A DNA stretch of 24,786 nucleotides from JBHJGU01 sp050331475 (GTDB lineage Bacteria; Pseudomonadota; Alphaproteobacteria; Caulobacterales; Maricaulaceae). The number at the start of each line of letters is the position of its first letter. The stretch's first letter is position 1. A model generated the notes under the pieces. That model was not told where the DNA came from. It saw only the letters and a list, made by a program, of their open reading frames with translations, and did not search any database. The stretch lies in NCBI GenBank assembly GCA_050331475.1, contig JBHJGU010000044.1, positions 1 to 24,786 of the forward strand. The letters are read 5' to 3'. Positions 1 through 7,976 of the stretch are shown piece after piece. A program made the translations under genes and the position numbers.

Positions 1-1
1 A

Positions 2-445
2 GAGCACGCTGCGACGGCGCCTCGGCGCGAGGGCCAATTGTCTAGTCCCGCAGCGCGCACACGCAAGGACGGCGACGAACGCATCGTCGAGGTGGAACGC
101 GAAGACGATACCTAAGTCTCCACCGAAGGCGACAATACCTATCGGTTCCCGCTCGACATCATACCCTCAACCCATTGGAATATTGCGGAAGTGATGGGTG
201 ATCCGGAGGTCATCTTGTCGTCGGAGACCGGCGCGCCCTTAGAGGTCGAGGTCGAGGATTTAGGCGTGGAGACCATCACCGCCGCGGGCGCACAGATTGA
301 GGCGCACCGGTATCGGCTCAAAAGCAATTTGACGGTGGACCTTTGGTATGACGCCCAGGATCGCTGGGTGAAATGCGCCTTCGACGCGCGAGGGCAGTCT
401 GTGACCTACGTGCTCGCGGCGCCGGAGGATGCGGGCGCGGCGTGA
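2..445 (+). pseudogene. DUF6134-family protein, remnant with in-frame stop (5' end outside window)
   Basis: Frame 2 is protein-like from the window edge to the TGA at 443-445, but a TAA at 113-115 interrupts it. Before the stop it reads ARTRKDGDERIVEVERE, and after it YRFPLDIIPSTHWN, then RYRLKSNLTVDLWYD and RWVKCAFDARG. These are the features I associate with DUF6134 proteins: a charged 'T..DG.R' strand, an 'IP.THWN' motif and a terminal 'DLWYD...W.K..F.ARG' strand pair. Function is unknown; family members are usually exported proteins of about 200 residues. The part after the stop could restart at GTG 191 or ATG 194, but no good ribosome site is visible there and the product would be only a C-terminal half. 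The TGA overlaps the GTG of the photolyase gene, so this was probably the first gene of that operon. A base-calling error is the main alternative to true decay. Family assignment is from memory of the pattern. Confidence 0.6.
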
Positions 446-1998
446 GCAAACCGACCCTACGCCTGGCGCTTGGCGACCAGCTGAGCGCCAATTTATCTAG
501 CCTCTCGGACCTGAACGCCGACACCGATCTGGTGCTGATGGCGGAAGTGGGCGAGGAGGCGGGCTATGTGCGCCACCATAAGCAAAAAATTGCCCTGATC
601 TTCGCGGCTATGCGGAAGTTCGCGGCTGGGTTGGAGGGCCAAGGCGCGCAGGTCCGTTACACTCGCCTGGACGACCCCGACAATAGCCACAGCCTGGAAG
701 GCGAAGTCGCGCGCGCGTTAGAATCCGCGGGCGAGTTTGATCGGGTGGTGGTGACCGAGCCCGGCGAATGGCGGTTGGCGGAGATCATGGACGGCTGGTC
801 CGATCGGTTCGGCTGCCCGGTGGAGGTCCGAACCGACGACCGTTTTGTCTGCACGCGCGAGGAATTCGCCGACTGGGCGAAGGGGCGCAAGGCCCTGCGC
901 ATGGAGTATTTCTACCGCGAGATGCGACGCAAGACCGGGCTGTTGATGGAGGGCGACGACCCCGTTGGCGGACAATGGAATTACGACGCCGATAACCGCA
1001 AACGTCTGCCTAAGGATTTCATCCCGCCCAAGCGGCGACGGTTCGAACCCGATGCGGACACGCAAGCGGTCATCGACTTGGTCGCTGAGCGGTTTTCCAA
1101 CCATTTCGGCGATCTGGACGGCTTTGATTGGGCCGTGGACGCGGAGGGCGCCCAAGCCGCGTTGGAGCATTTTATCGCCGACGCGCTGCCCCAATTCGGC
1201 GATTACCAAGACGCCATGGCCAAAGATCAGGCGTTCCTGATGCACGGGCTGGTTTCAGCCTATTTGAATATCGGCCTGCTCGATCCCCTTGAGGTCTGCA
1301 AAGCGGCCGAAGCCGCCTATCACGATGACCACGCACCGCTCAATGCGGTGGAGGGCTTTATTCGCCAGATCTTGGGCTGGCGGGAATATGTACGCGGGCT
1401 TTATTGGCTGAAAATGCCGGACTATAAGGCGCTTAACGCGCTCGATGCACAGCGACCCTTGCCGGATTTTTACTGGTCGGGCGAGACGGACATGCGGTGC
1501 GTGGCCGACGTCGTCGCGGTGACCCGCCGGCACGCCTACGCCCACCACATTCAGCGGCTTATGGTGACCGGCAATTTCGCCTTGCTCGCGGGGATCTCTC
1601 CCGATGCGGTCAATGACTGGTATCTCAGCGTTTATGCGGACGCGTTTGAATGGGTGGAGCTGCCGAACACCCACGGCATGGCGATTTACGCCGATGGCGG
1701 GATCATGGCGTCGAAACCCTACGCGGCGAGCGGCGCTTACATCGACCGGATGTCGGATTATTGCCGCGACTGCGCCTATGACGTGAAAACCAAGACGGGC
1801 GAGGGGGCTTGCCCGTTCAACTATCTCTATTGGAACTTTCTGATCGAGAATGAAGACGCGCTGAGCAACAATCCGCGCTTGGGCATGCCCTACAGAAATT
1901 TAGCGAAGATGAGCGCCGATAAACGCCAAGCCATCACGACCGATGCGGCGGCGTTTTTAAAATCGATCGGCATAGACAATCAGGACAAAGCCGCATGA
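442..1998 (+). CDS. Iron-sulfur cryptochrome/(6-4) photolyase-type flavoprotein (FeS-BCP, PhrB-like)
   Basis: A 518-residue protein of the deoxyribodipyrimidine photolyase-related family, whose members bind FAD, a lumazine-type antenna and a 4Fe-4S cluster; characterised ones repair (6-4) photoproducts. The N terminus (LRLALGDQLSANL) is typical. The Fe-S cysteines are C353, C441, C444 and C457, with spacing 88/3/13, the same as C350/C438/C441/C454 of Agrobacterium PhrB. Other family blocks are GGQWNYDADNRKRLP, LGWREYVRGLYW and NTHGMAIYADGG. The chosen start is GTG 442, which overlaps the upstream TGA (GTGA) and gives the family's normal N terminus; GGAGG at 424-428 lies 13 nt upstream, a little far. 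The frame stays open back to 373, but that segment reads arginine-rich and unlike the family. The 3' end overlaps the SDR start as ATGA. Repair activity versus a signalling role cannot be decided from sequence. Confidence 0.93.
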   Translation: MSKPTLRLALGDQLSANLSSLSDLNADTDLVLMAEVGEEAGYVRHHKQKIALIFAAMRKFAAGLEGQGAQVRYTRLDDPDNSHSLEGEVARALESAGEFDRVVVTEPGEWRLAEIMDGWSDRFGCPVEVRTDDRFVCTREEFADWAKGRKALRMEYFYREMRRKTGLLMEGDDPVGGQWNYDADNRKRLPKDFIPPKRRRFEPDADTQAVIDLVAERFSNHFGDLDGFDWAVDAEGAQAALEHFIADALPQFGDYQDAMAKDQAFLMHGLVSAYLNIGLLDPLEVCKAAEAAYHDDHAPLNAVEGFIRQILGWREYVRGLYWLKMPDYKALNALDAQRPLPDFYWSGETDMRCVADVVAVTRRHAYAHHIQRLMVTGNFALLAGISPDAVNDWYLSVYADAFEWVELPNTHGMAIYADGGIMASKPYAASGAYIDRMSDYCRDCAYDVKTKTGEGACPFNYLYWNFLIENEDALSNNPRLGMPYRNLAKMSADKRQAITTDAAAFLKSIGIDNQDKAA

Positions 1999-2792
1999 GC
2001 ACGCCGAAACCGCGACCCCAGAGGCCGAAAGACGGCGTCGCCTGGATCACCGGCGCCAGTTCGGGCATTGGCCAAGCGCTGGCGAAACGTTTAGCCAAGG
2101 ACGGCTGGCGCGTCGCGTTAAGCGCGCGTTCGGAGGAGAAGCTCAACCGTTTAGCGGAGACCGATCCGGAGCGTTTCCGCGCATTCCCGCTCGACGTGAG
2201 TGATCCAACCGCCGTGGCCGATACGGCTCGCAAGATCGATCGCGATTTCGGGCCGCTGGCGCGGGTGATTTTTAACGCGGGCGTTTATCTACCCGTCGAG
2301 GCGGAGAAGCCGGACTTTAAAAAGTTTAAAACCACGTTTGAGGTGAATGTGTTGGGGGTCGCGGCTGGCCTTGCGGCGGTTAATCCGATCTTCGCGGAGC
2401 GCCAATCCGGGCAAATCCTGATCGTGTCTTCGGCGACAGGGTTTGGCGGCATGCCGACGGCCTCAGCCTATGGCGCGTCCAAGGCGGCGTTGATCAATAT
2501 GGCCGAATGCTTGCGGATCGAATTGGATCGCTGGGGCGTGTTGGTCCAACTGTCCACGCCGGGGTTTGTGGAGACCCCGGCCCAGGACGACAACGCGTTT
2601 CCCAAGCCCTTCATGGTGTCCCCGGAAACCGCCGCAGACAGGCTCGCCCAGGGCATGGACAAATCCGCCTTCGAGATCTCATTTCCGAGGCGGTTTACCT
2701 GGACCTTGAAAGGTTTTTACGGGTTGCCGCGCAGCCTCTGGCTGCCGCTGGTGCGCAAGCAAACCGGTTGGGACCAGCCGCTGACCGATTAG
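1995..2792 (+). CDS. Short-chain dehydrogenase/reductase (SDR), classical type
   Basis: A 265-residue Rossmann-fold oxidoreductase using NAD(P)H; the substrate is unknown. The cofactor motif TGASSGIG is at residues 19-26, NAG lies in the FNAGVY segment, and the catalytic set is S146 (in VSSATG), Y159 and K163 (YGASK). An arginine after the second strand (SARSEEK) favours NADP. The ATG at 1995 overlaps the photolyase stop as ATGA, so the two genes are almost certainly co-transcribed and translationally coupled. SDRs of this kind commonly sit in gammaproteobacterial and alphaproteobacterial clusters with photolyase, COG2907, DUF1365 and cfa genes, as here. A role in lipid or pigment chemistry is therefore possible but unproven. 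Confidence 0.9.
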   Translation: MSTPKPRPQRPKDGVAWITGASSGIGQALAKRLAKDGWRVALSARSEEKLNRLAETDPERFRAFPLDVSDPTAVADTARKIDRDFGPLARVIFNAGVYLPVEAEKPDFKKFKTTFEVNVLGVAAGLAAVNPIFAERQSGQILIVSSATGFGGMPTASAYGASKAALINMAECLRIELDRWGVLVQLSTPGFVETPAQDDNAFPKPFMVSPETAADRLAQGMDKSAFEISFPRRFTWTLKGFYGLPRSLWLPLVRKQTGWDQPLTD

Positions 2793-2840
2793 AGCGTTTT
2801 CAGCAAAAGCGTCATCGGTTTTGCGGTTCGAAAACGCTCT
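2791..2840. repeat. Nested palindromic intergenic element, probable bidirectional terminator
   Basis: An 11-bp perfect inverted repeat, AGAGCGTTTTC (2791-2801) and GAAAACGCTCT (2830-2840), encloses a second one, GCAAAA (2803-2808) and TTTTGC (2819-2824). It begins inside the SDR stop codon and lies between two convergent genes, with T and A runs built into the arms, so it can fold as a stem-loop in either transcript. Similar AGAGCGTTTTC...GAAAACGC palindromes are, to my knowledge, dispersed in many copies in alphaproteobacterial genomes. It may therefore be a repetitive element used as a terminator. Only one copy is in this window. Confidence 0.65.
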
Positions 2841-2890
2841 AAACCAATGACTTAGAGTAGCGTCTCGACTCGGACTAAATGGAAGCGGTT

Positions 2891-4138
2891 CTAGCGCCGC
2901 GCCAAGGTGAACTGCGCCACGTCCGTGCGCCCGGTGCGGAAGCCCGCTTCGCAATAGGCGAGATAAAACGCCCAGAGCCGCTTGAACCGTTCGTCAAAGC
3001 CGAGCCCGCGGATATTGTCCCACGCATTAAGGAACCGCTGCGCCCATTCGCGCAGCGTCTCGGCGTAGTCCCGCGCGAACGTTTCCACATTGTTGAGCGA
3101 CAGTCCCGCTTGGGTGAATTCTTTAGACAAGCGGTCAACGCTAGGGAGCATGCCACCGGGAAAAACGTAACGCTGGATGAAATCAGTGCGGTTGCGATAG
3201 CTTTTAAACAGATCGTCGCGGATCGTGATGATCTGCAAACCGGCCCGCCCTGAAGGCTTTAAGACTGAGCGGATTTTATTGAAGTAGGCGGGCCAATAGC
3301 GTTCGCCCACCGCTTCAAACATTTCAATTGAGACGACGGCGTCGAATTCTCCGTCCACGTCGCGGTAATCCACCAGTTTGAACTGCATACGCTCGGATAA
3401 GCCGGCGTTTTGCGCGCGCGCTTGGGCGAAGGCGAGTTGTTCGGTGGACAGCGTCAGCCCCGTGATCCGCGCGCCAATGTCCTTGGCGGCAAACTCCGCA
3501 AAGCCGCCCCAACCCGATCCGATTTCCAGTACATGGTCGCCGGGCTTGAGGTCGAGCTCGCGCGCGAGCCGGTGATATTTATTGCGCTGGGCGTCTTCGA
3601 GCTTTTGGCCGCGATGGGCGTAGCGGGCGGCCGAATAAGTCATGCTCGGGTCGAGCCATTGGGAATAAAACTCATTGCCCAGATCGTAATGGGCGTGGAT
3701 GTTTTTCTTCGCCCCGCGACGGGTGTTCTGGTGCAGCCAGTGGTAAGCGCGCAGTAGAAAGAGCTTCAACCGGCTATGGCCCTCCACCAATTCGGTCATG
3801 TGATCAAGGTTTTCTGAAAACAGCTCCAACACCTTCGCCACATCGGGGCTGTCCCATTCCCCCGCCATGAAGCCTTCGGCGAAGCCGCAATCCCCGCCCG
3901 CGGCGACGCGAGACAGCCCGCGCCAGTCCTTCAGCTCGATCTCGGCTTCCGGGCCCATCTCGGCGCCGCAAAACAACAGCACCCGACCGTCAGGGACACG
4001 CATGCGCATCTGCCCTGAGCGCAACCGGGCGGCGGAGCTCAGCACCTGACGTGCGCTCGCCGGCATGTCGGTCAGCCGGCTCAGAGTGTCGGGCGTGATC
4101 ACGACGGCGTCGTCGTCGCGATTTACAAGACCAGTCAT
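2891..4138 (-). CDS. cfa: Cyclopropane-fatty-acyl-phospholipid synthase family SAM methyltransferase
   Basis: A 415-residue enzyme that transfers a methylene or methyl group from S-adenosylmethionine to the double bond of unsaturated acyl chains in membrane phospholipids. The SAM-binding motif VLEIGSGWGGFAEFAA, the segment VSIEMFEAVGERYW and the C-terminal FYLAYCEAGFRTGR are characteristic. The N-terminal 100 or so residues form the usual lipid-binding part. The start is set by the ribosome site: GGGGAG (complement of 4147-4152) lies 8 nt before ATG 4138. The in-frame GTG at 4147 overlaps that site and is rejected. The gene sits last in the phrB-COG2907-DUF1365-cfa unit. Because of these partners it might make a methylated unsaturated acid (as UfaM does) rather than a cyclopropane ring; sequence alone does not separate the two. 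Confidence 0.93.
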   Translation of the reverse strand: MTGLVNRDDDAVVITPDTLSRLTDMPASARQVLSSAARLRSGQMRMRVPDGRVLLFCGAEMGPEAEIELKDWRGLSRVAAGGDCGFAEGFMAGEWDSPDVAKVLELFSENLDHMTELVEGHSRLKLFLLRAYHWLHQNTRRGAKKNIHAHYDLGNEFYSQWLDPSMTYSAARYAHRGQKLEDAQRNKYHRLARELDLKPGDHVLEIGSGWGGFAEFAAKDIGARITGLTLSTEQLAFAQARAQNAGLSERMQFKLVDYRDVDGEFDAVVSIEMFEAVGERYWPAYFNKIRSVLKPSGRAGLQIITIRDDLFKSYRNRTDFIQRYVFPGGMLPSVDRLSKEFTQAGLSLNNVETFARDYAETLREWAQRFLNAWDNIRGLGFDERFKRLWAFYLAYCEAGFRTGRTDVAQFTLARR

Positions 4139-4146
4139 GTCGCCCA

Positions 4147-4152
4147 CTCCCC
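4147..4152 (-). promoter_or_regulatory. Ribosome binding site deciding the cfa start
   Basis: The minus strand reads GGGGAG here, 8 nt before the ATG at 4138. It overlaps the upstream in-frame GTG at 4147, which therefore cannot be served by it. This supports the shorter cfa product. Confidence 0.6.
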
Positions 4153-4185
4153 TTTATGCGTGTTTTCAACGTTATAGCGCAGGGT

Positions 4186-4986
4186 TTATCGCGGGCCAAC
4201 AGAGGGACGCTCCAACCGACCCACGCTGTGACCCGGGTCGGGCGGGGGCGGCCGATCATGGTAGCGCGCCCCCTTGATCCACAGTTTCAGCGCCTCCCAA
4301 TGGATCGCGGCGCTCACCCCGAGCGCTTGAAACGGACGCCCGATCAGAAGCCGGGCGGCCGCCGCGTCGTCGAGCGGCGCGCGGTCGCCAGTCCAGGCCG
4401 CGGTAAAGGCGAGACCGTCCCCCCGCTCCCACCGGATCTTCAAGGCCAATCGCTCGTCGGGCGCCTTTAAATCGAAGACATAGCGCCCACCGCGATCGAA
4501 AAATGGCGAAACGTGGAAGATCTTGTCCACCGATTGGCGCGTCGGCGCTCCTGTGTCCTCGGCGGGCGCGACATAGCTATGCCGATCGCCGAAAGTGTTC
4601 CGCACTTCATAAATGACGCCGCGCCAATCGCCCTGGGGGCCGTAACCAAACAGAACAGACAAAGGCTTAAAGCCAAAACCGAAAAGCCGGGGCAGGCATA
4701 ACAGCCGCACCGGGCCGCCTTCGAGCGGCACCCCAGCTGCGGCGAACGTCTCGCGCGCCCAAGCGCCAACTTCGCCGGTTCGCCGCCGGCCATGGTCTTT
4801 GGAGCGGTAGCTGAGCAGCCCCGGCCGGTCCACCGCGAAGGCGCGGGTGCGCGCGTCCGCTTTAGGCGCGTCCGGATCGAGCCAAAGCGCGGCTAAGTCG
4901 TACGTAAACGCGTGATGAAACGGGGTGAGACGCGCGTGCGTGGTCGCGCCGAAATAGACCGCCGTTTGGGGGCCGGGTCCGCTCAC
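4186..4986 (-). CDS. DUF1365 domain protein
   Basis: A 266-residue protein of the DUF1365 family. The N terminus (TAVYFGATTHARLTP) followed by HAFTYDL, the block FGFGFKPLSVLFGYG, then EVRNTFGDRHSYV and KIFHVSPFF are the family's hallmarks. No signal peptide or clear membrane span is visible. The start is GTG 4986, which overlaps the TGA of the upstream flavoprotein gene (GTGA). The frame stays open for 58 codons further upstream, but that part is arginine/glycine-rich and antisense-like. DUF1365 genes almost always travel with COG2907 and cfa-type genes, and genetic work in Rhodobacter places homologues in the sigmaE/ChrR singlet-oxygen response and around furan fatty acid synthesis. The biochemical role is not assigned here. 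Confidence 0.88.
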   Translation of the reverse strand: MSGPGPQTAVYFGATTHARLTPFHHAFTYDLAALWLDPDAPKADARTRAFAVDRPGLLSYRSKDHGRRRTGEVGAWARETFAAAGVPLEGGPVRLLCLPRLFGFGFKPLSVLFGYGPQGDWRGVIYEVRNTFGDRHSYVAPAEDTGAPTRQSVDKIFHVSPFFDRGGRYVFDLKAPDERLALKIRWERGDGLAFTAAWTGDRAPLDDAAAARLLIGRPFQALGVSAAIHWEALKLWIKGARYHDRPPPPDPGHSVGRLERPSVGPR

Positions 4987-6362
4987 TCCGCCGCCGCTGC
5001 GGCCGCAGCGATCCCCCCGCGAGCGCCGAACGCGCCGCCGGGCATATCGCCCTCCACGAACGGCCACGGCGCCGAGCCGCCCAACCGCAACGCTACGCGC
5101 AGGCCCGCCCGCAGGGCGTCCTCGTGGAAGCCATACCCAAGCCAGGCGCCTGCAAACCAAGTCCGACGGACCCCTTGGACAGCGTTGAACCGGCGCTGCA
5201 TGGCGATCGCGCGAAGATCGTACTGAGGATGGCGGTAGGTAAACCGCGCAAAGGTGAGCGCTGGGTCGGGGTCGACGCGCGGGTTTAAGGTGACAAACAG
5301 GGGTTTAGACGGATCAATGCCTTGAAGCCGGTTCATGTCATAGGTGACATGCGCTGCGTCGGAATTGCGCGCGCGCATGTAATTCCACGCCGCCCGCGCC
5401 GCGGTCCGTTGGGGCACGAAGCTCAGATCCCGATGCAGAACCGCCTGGTTGTCCGCATAACGAAACGCGCCGAGCGCTTCGGTTTCGTGCGGGTCCGGGT
5501 CCGCCAACAGCTTGAGCGAGACATCGGGATGACACGCCAGAACGACCTCGTCAAAGCGCTCAGCCTGTCCGTCCCGCCCAACCAAATCCACGCCATCCGC
5601 GCGGCGGATCACTTCATCGACCCCGGCGTTTAACCGGATGCGCTCCGGGCCCAGGTCCTGGGCGACCCGCTCAACATATTGGATCGACCCCCCCAGCACA
5701 GTGCGCCATTGCGGTTTCACGAAATGAGTCAGCCGGTGATTTTTGAAAAACCGGATGAAGGCGGCGGCGGGGTAGTCCAGCATATCCCGCTCCGCGGCCG
5801 ACCAAATCGCCGCCCCCATGGGCAGCAAATAATTGCGGCGGAACACGGTCGAGGCGCGCAGTCGGTCGAGATAATCGCCCAGCGACAAATTCTCTAACCG
5901 GCCTTTTCGTAGATCGCGCGGCGCACGGGCGTTAAACCGCATGACATCACGCAACATGCCCAAGAATGACGGCGTCAGCGCGTTGCGCTTGCGCGCGAAC
6001 ACCCCGCGCGCGCCGTTCGAGCACCATTCCACCCCGCCCTCGATCGAGAAGCCGAAGCTCATGTCGGTCGACCGGCTTTTCACGCCCAAATGCTCAAGCC
6101 AGGCGGAGAAGTTCGGATAATTGCCCGTGTTAAACACAATGAAGCCGGTGTCCACGGGAATGTCCGCGCCGTCGTAATCGACCCGCACCGTATTGGCGTG
6201 CCCGCCTAAGCGGCCCTCTTGCTCGAACAGGGTTACGCGGGCGGCGTCGCGCAAAGCCCAAGCCGCGCCCAATCCGGCTGCGCCGGAGCCGACGACGGCG
6301 ATTTTCGGTTTCGGGTTGGAGGGGAGGGGTGAGATGGGAGAAACTTCGGCTGAGCCGATCAT
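4983..6362 (-). CDS. COG2907-type FAD-dependent amine-oxidase-like protein
   Basis: A 459-residue flavoprotein with an N-terminal dinucleotide fold: AVVGSGAAGLGAAWAL at about residues 23-38, then FEQEGRLGGHANTV. The C-terminal FAD-contact segment is FAGAWLGYGFHEDALRAGL. VDTGFIVFN, PMGAAIWSA and LGGSIQYVERV are family blocks. Members are annotated as amine oxidases or predicted NAD/FAD-binding proteins, and the homologue next to cfa is thought to act on acyl chains as a desaturase or oxidase. The start is ATG 6362, overlapping the phrB stop (ATGA), with AAGGA 6 nt upstream. An alanine tract closes the protein just before the DUF1365 start. Cytoplasmic or membrane-peripheral. The acyl-chain role is inferred from the neighbours. 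Confidence 0.9.
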   Translation of the reverse strand: MIGSAEVSPISPLPSNPKPKIAVVGSGAAGLGAAWALRDAARVTLFEQEGRLGGHANTVRVDYDGADIPVDTGFIVFNTGNYPNFSAWLEHLGVKSRSTDMSFGFSIEGGVEWCSNGARGVFARKRNALTPSFLGMLRDVMRFNARAPRDLRKGRLENLSLGDYLDRLRASTVFRRNYLLPMGAAIWSAAERDMLDYPAAAFIRFFKNHRLTHFVKPQWRTVLGGSIQYVERVAQDLGPERIRLNAGVDEVIRRADGVDLVGRDGQAERFDEVVLACHPDVSLKLLADPDPHETEALGAFRYADNQAVLHRDLSFVPQRTAARAAWNYMRARNSDAAHVTYDMNRLQGIDPSKPLFVTLNPRVDPDPALTFARFTYRHPQYDLRAIAMQRRFNAVQGVRRTWFAGAWLGYGFHEDALRAGLRVALRLGGSAPWPFVEGDMPGGAFGARGGIAAAAAAAE

Positions 6363-7816
6363 GCAGCGTCCTTCAAACTCTCAAATGCGCGGAGCGCACG
6401 GTCACGGCCCTCTTTGTGCGCGATGACGGGGGAGGGGTAATCGCGACCTAACACCACGCCTGCGCGGGCGAGCGTGTCGTGATCTGCCTCCCAGGGCTTG
6501 TGAATCCATTTTTTCGGCAATTTGGCGAGTTCGGGAACCCAGCGTCGCACATAGTCCCCCTCGGGGTCGAATTTTTCACCCTGGGTGATCGGGTTGAACA
6601 CGCGGAAATAGGGGGCCGCGTCGGCGCCGCAGCCCGCGATCCACTGCCAGCCGGCGGCGTTGTTGGCAAGGTCCGCGTCCACCAACGTGTCCCAGAACCA
6701 CGCCTCGCCATGGCGCCAATGCAGAAGCAAGTGTTTGACCAGAAACGATCCCACAATCATCCGGGCCCGATTGTGCATCCATCCGGTTCGCCAAAGCTCC
6801 GCCATGGCCGCATCGACGATCGGATAACCGGTTCGACCGCGTCGCCAGGCTTTCAAGTCCTCAGCATCCTCGCGCCAAGGAAACGCGTCGAATTTCTTTT
6901 GCAGATTTTGCTCCGGTAAATCCGCGTTATAGTAGAGCAGGGAGTAAGAGAATTCTCGCCAGCCGATTTCTGAGAGGAATTTTTCCGCCGCTGTCTCTGA
7001 GCCGGCGTCCTCCGCCGCCGCTTGGGCATGCGCGACGACGCGTCGCGGGCTGATTTCGCCAAACCGCAAATGCGGTGAGAGCCCGGAGGTGGCGGACCGG
7101 CCCGGAAAGTCTCGCCCCTTGGGGTATCCGCTCAATCGCTCGCTGAGGAAGGTCTCCAGCCGCGCGTTCGCGCCCGCTTCGCCTGGCGTCCAGGTGTCGC
7201 GCAGCCCGCCCGCCCAATCCGGTTTGCGCGGTTCCAACGCCCAGTCGGTGAGCGTGTCCGAGGCGAGTTCCTCAGGGCAGGGCGGCAGTGGGTCAGGCGC
7301 CGAGACAACGTCTTGGGGCAAGCCCGCGGCGCGACACGCGCGCCAAAACGGGGTGAACACTCGGTAGGGGCCGCCGGAATTGGTTTTGATGTCCCAAGGC
7401 TCGAACAAGAGCGCGCCGTTGAAACTCTCCGCGCGTCGGCCAGACTGCTTCAGCGCAGTTTTGATAGCGGCGTCGCGGTCTATCGCGAAGGGTTCGTAAC
7501 AGCGGTTCCAAAACACCGCTTCCGCGCCGATTTGCTCGGCCAGCTCTGGGACGATCGTCCGCGCCGATCCGCGTCGGAGAATGAGCCGCCCGCCGCGCGT
7601 GGCGATCGCATCGCCCAGGCGTTCCAGGCTCTGGTGCAGCCACCAACGCGCGGCGCCGCCGAGCCTCCGATCGTCGCGGTCCGCGTCATCGAGTATGAAT
7701 AGGGCAACCAAGGGGGCGGCCTGGGCGAGGGCTGCGCACAGGGCTGGGTTGTCCGCCAGGCGCAAATCCGAGCGGAACCACAGGATGACCGGAGCCGGCT
7801 GAACACGCTCGCTCAC
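6359..7816 (-). CDS. phrB: Deoxyribodipyrimidine photolyase, class I CPD type
   Basis: A 485-residue light-dependent repair enzyme that splits cyclobutane pyrimidine dimers using FAD. The N-terminal antenna domain starts with VILWFRSDLRLADNPAL. The C-terminal FAD/DNA domain includes GRSATSGLSPHLRFGEISP, FLSEIGWREFSYSLLYY, GRTGYPIVDAAMAELWRTG, WMHNRARMIVGSFLVKHL and ADLANNAAGWQWIAGCG. These cover the FAD-binding helices and the tryptophan electron-transfer chain. The length is normal. The start is GTG 7816 with GGAG 8 nt upstream; a nearby ATG is out of frame. It is the first gene of the phrB-COG2907-DUF1365-cfa unit, divergent from kdsA, so its promoter must lie in 7817-7970. No specific regulator site was identified there. 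Confidence 0.95.
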   Translation of the reverse strand: MSERVQPAPVILWFRSDLRLADNPALCAALAQAAPLVALFILDDADRDDRRLGGAARWWLHQSLERLGDAIATRGGRLILRRGSARTIVPELAEQIGAEAVFWNRCYEPFAIDRDAAIKTALKQSGRRAESFNGALLFEPWDIKTNSGGPYRVFTPFWRACRAAGLPQDVVSAPDPLPPCPEELASDTLTDWALEPRKPDWAGGLRDTWTPGEAGANARLETFLSERLSGYPKGRDFPGRSATSGLSPHLRFGEISPRRVVAHAQAAAEDAGSETAAEKFLSEIGWREFSYSLLYYNADLPEQNLQKKFDAFPWREDAEDLKAWRRGRTGYPIVDAAMAELWRTGWMHNRARMIVGSFLVKHLLLHWRHGEAWFWDTLVDADLANNAAGWQWIAGCGADAAPYFRVFNPITQGEKFDPEGDYVRRWVPELAKLPKKWIHKPWEADHDTLARAGVVLGRDYPSPVIAHKEGRDRALRAFESLKDAA

Positions 7817-7887
7817 GGTAGGGGCTCCATGTCCCGTAATCGTCCCGCCATTCCCCGTCCCTCAAACCTTAATTCGCATACAAACCG

Positions 7888-7916
7888 TTGCGCGCCCCCG
7901 CGCCTTAGCCCTATCT
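7888..7916 (+). promoter_or_regulatory. Possible vegetative-type promoter for kdsA
   Basis: TTGCGC (7888-7893) and CTATCT (7911-7916) are separated by 17 nt. This resembles an alphaproteobacterial housekeeping -35/-10 pair and lies about 60 nt before the kdsA ATG. It is read by eye only, and the -35 is a partial match. Confidence 0.3.
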
Positions 7917-7976
7917 GAACCGAAACGCCGACAAAAAAAGGCGTCGGTCTGAAATCTCGCGGAAAGCTTGGTCCCC

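Noticed and set aside
373..441. N-terminal extension of the Fe-S photolyase
   Set aside because: It overlaps the DUF6134 frame and reads arginine-rich; GTG 442 gives the family's standard N terminus.
4987..5160. Upstream extension of the DUF1365 frame
   Set aside because: It lies inside the flavoprotein gene and is arginine/glycine-rich; GTG 4986 overlaps the preceding stop and starts a normal DUF1365 protein.
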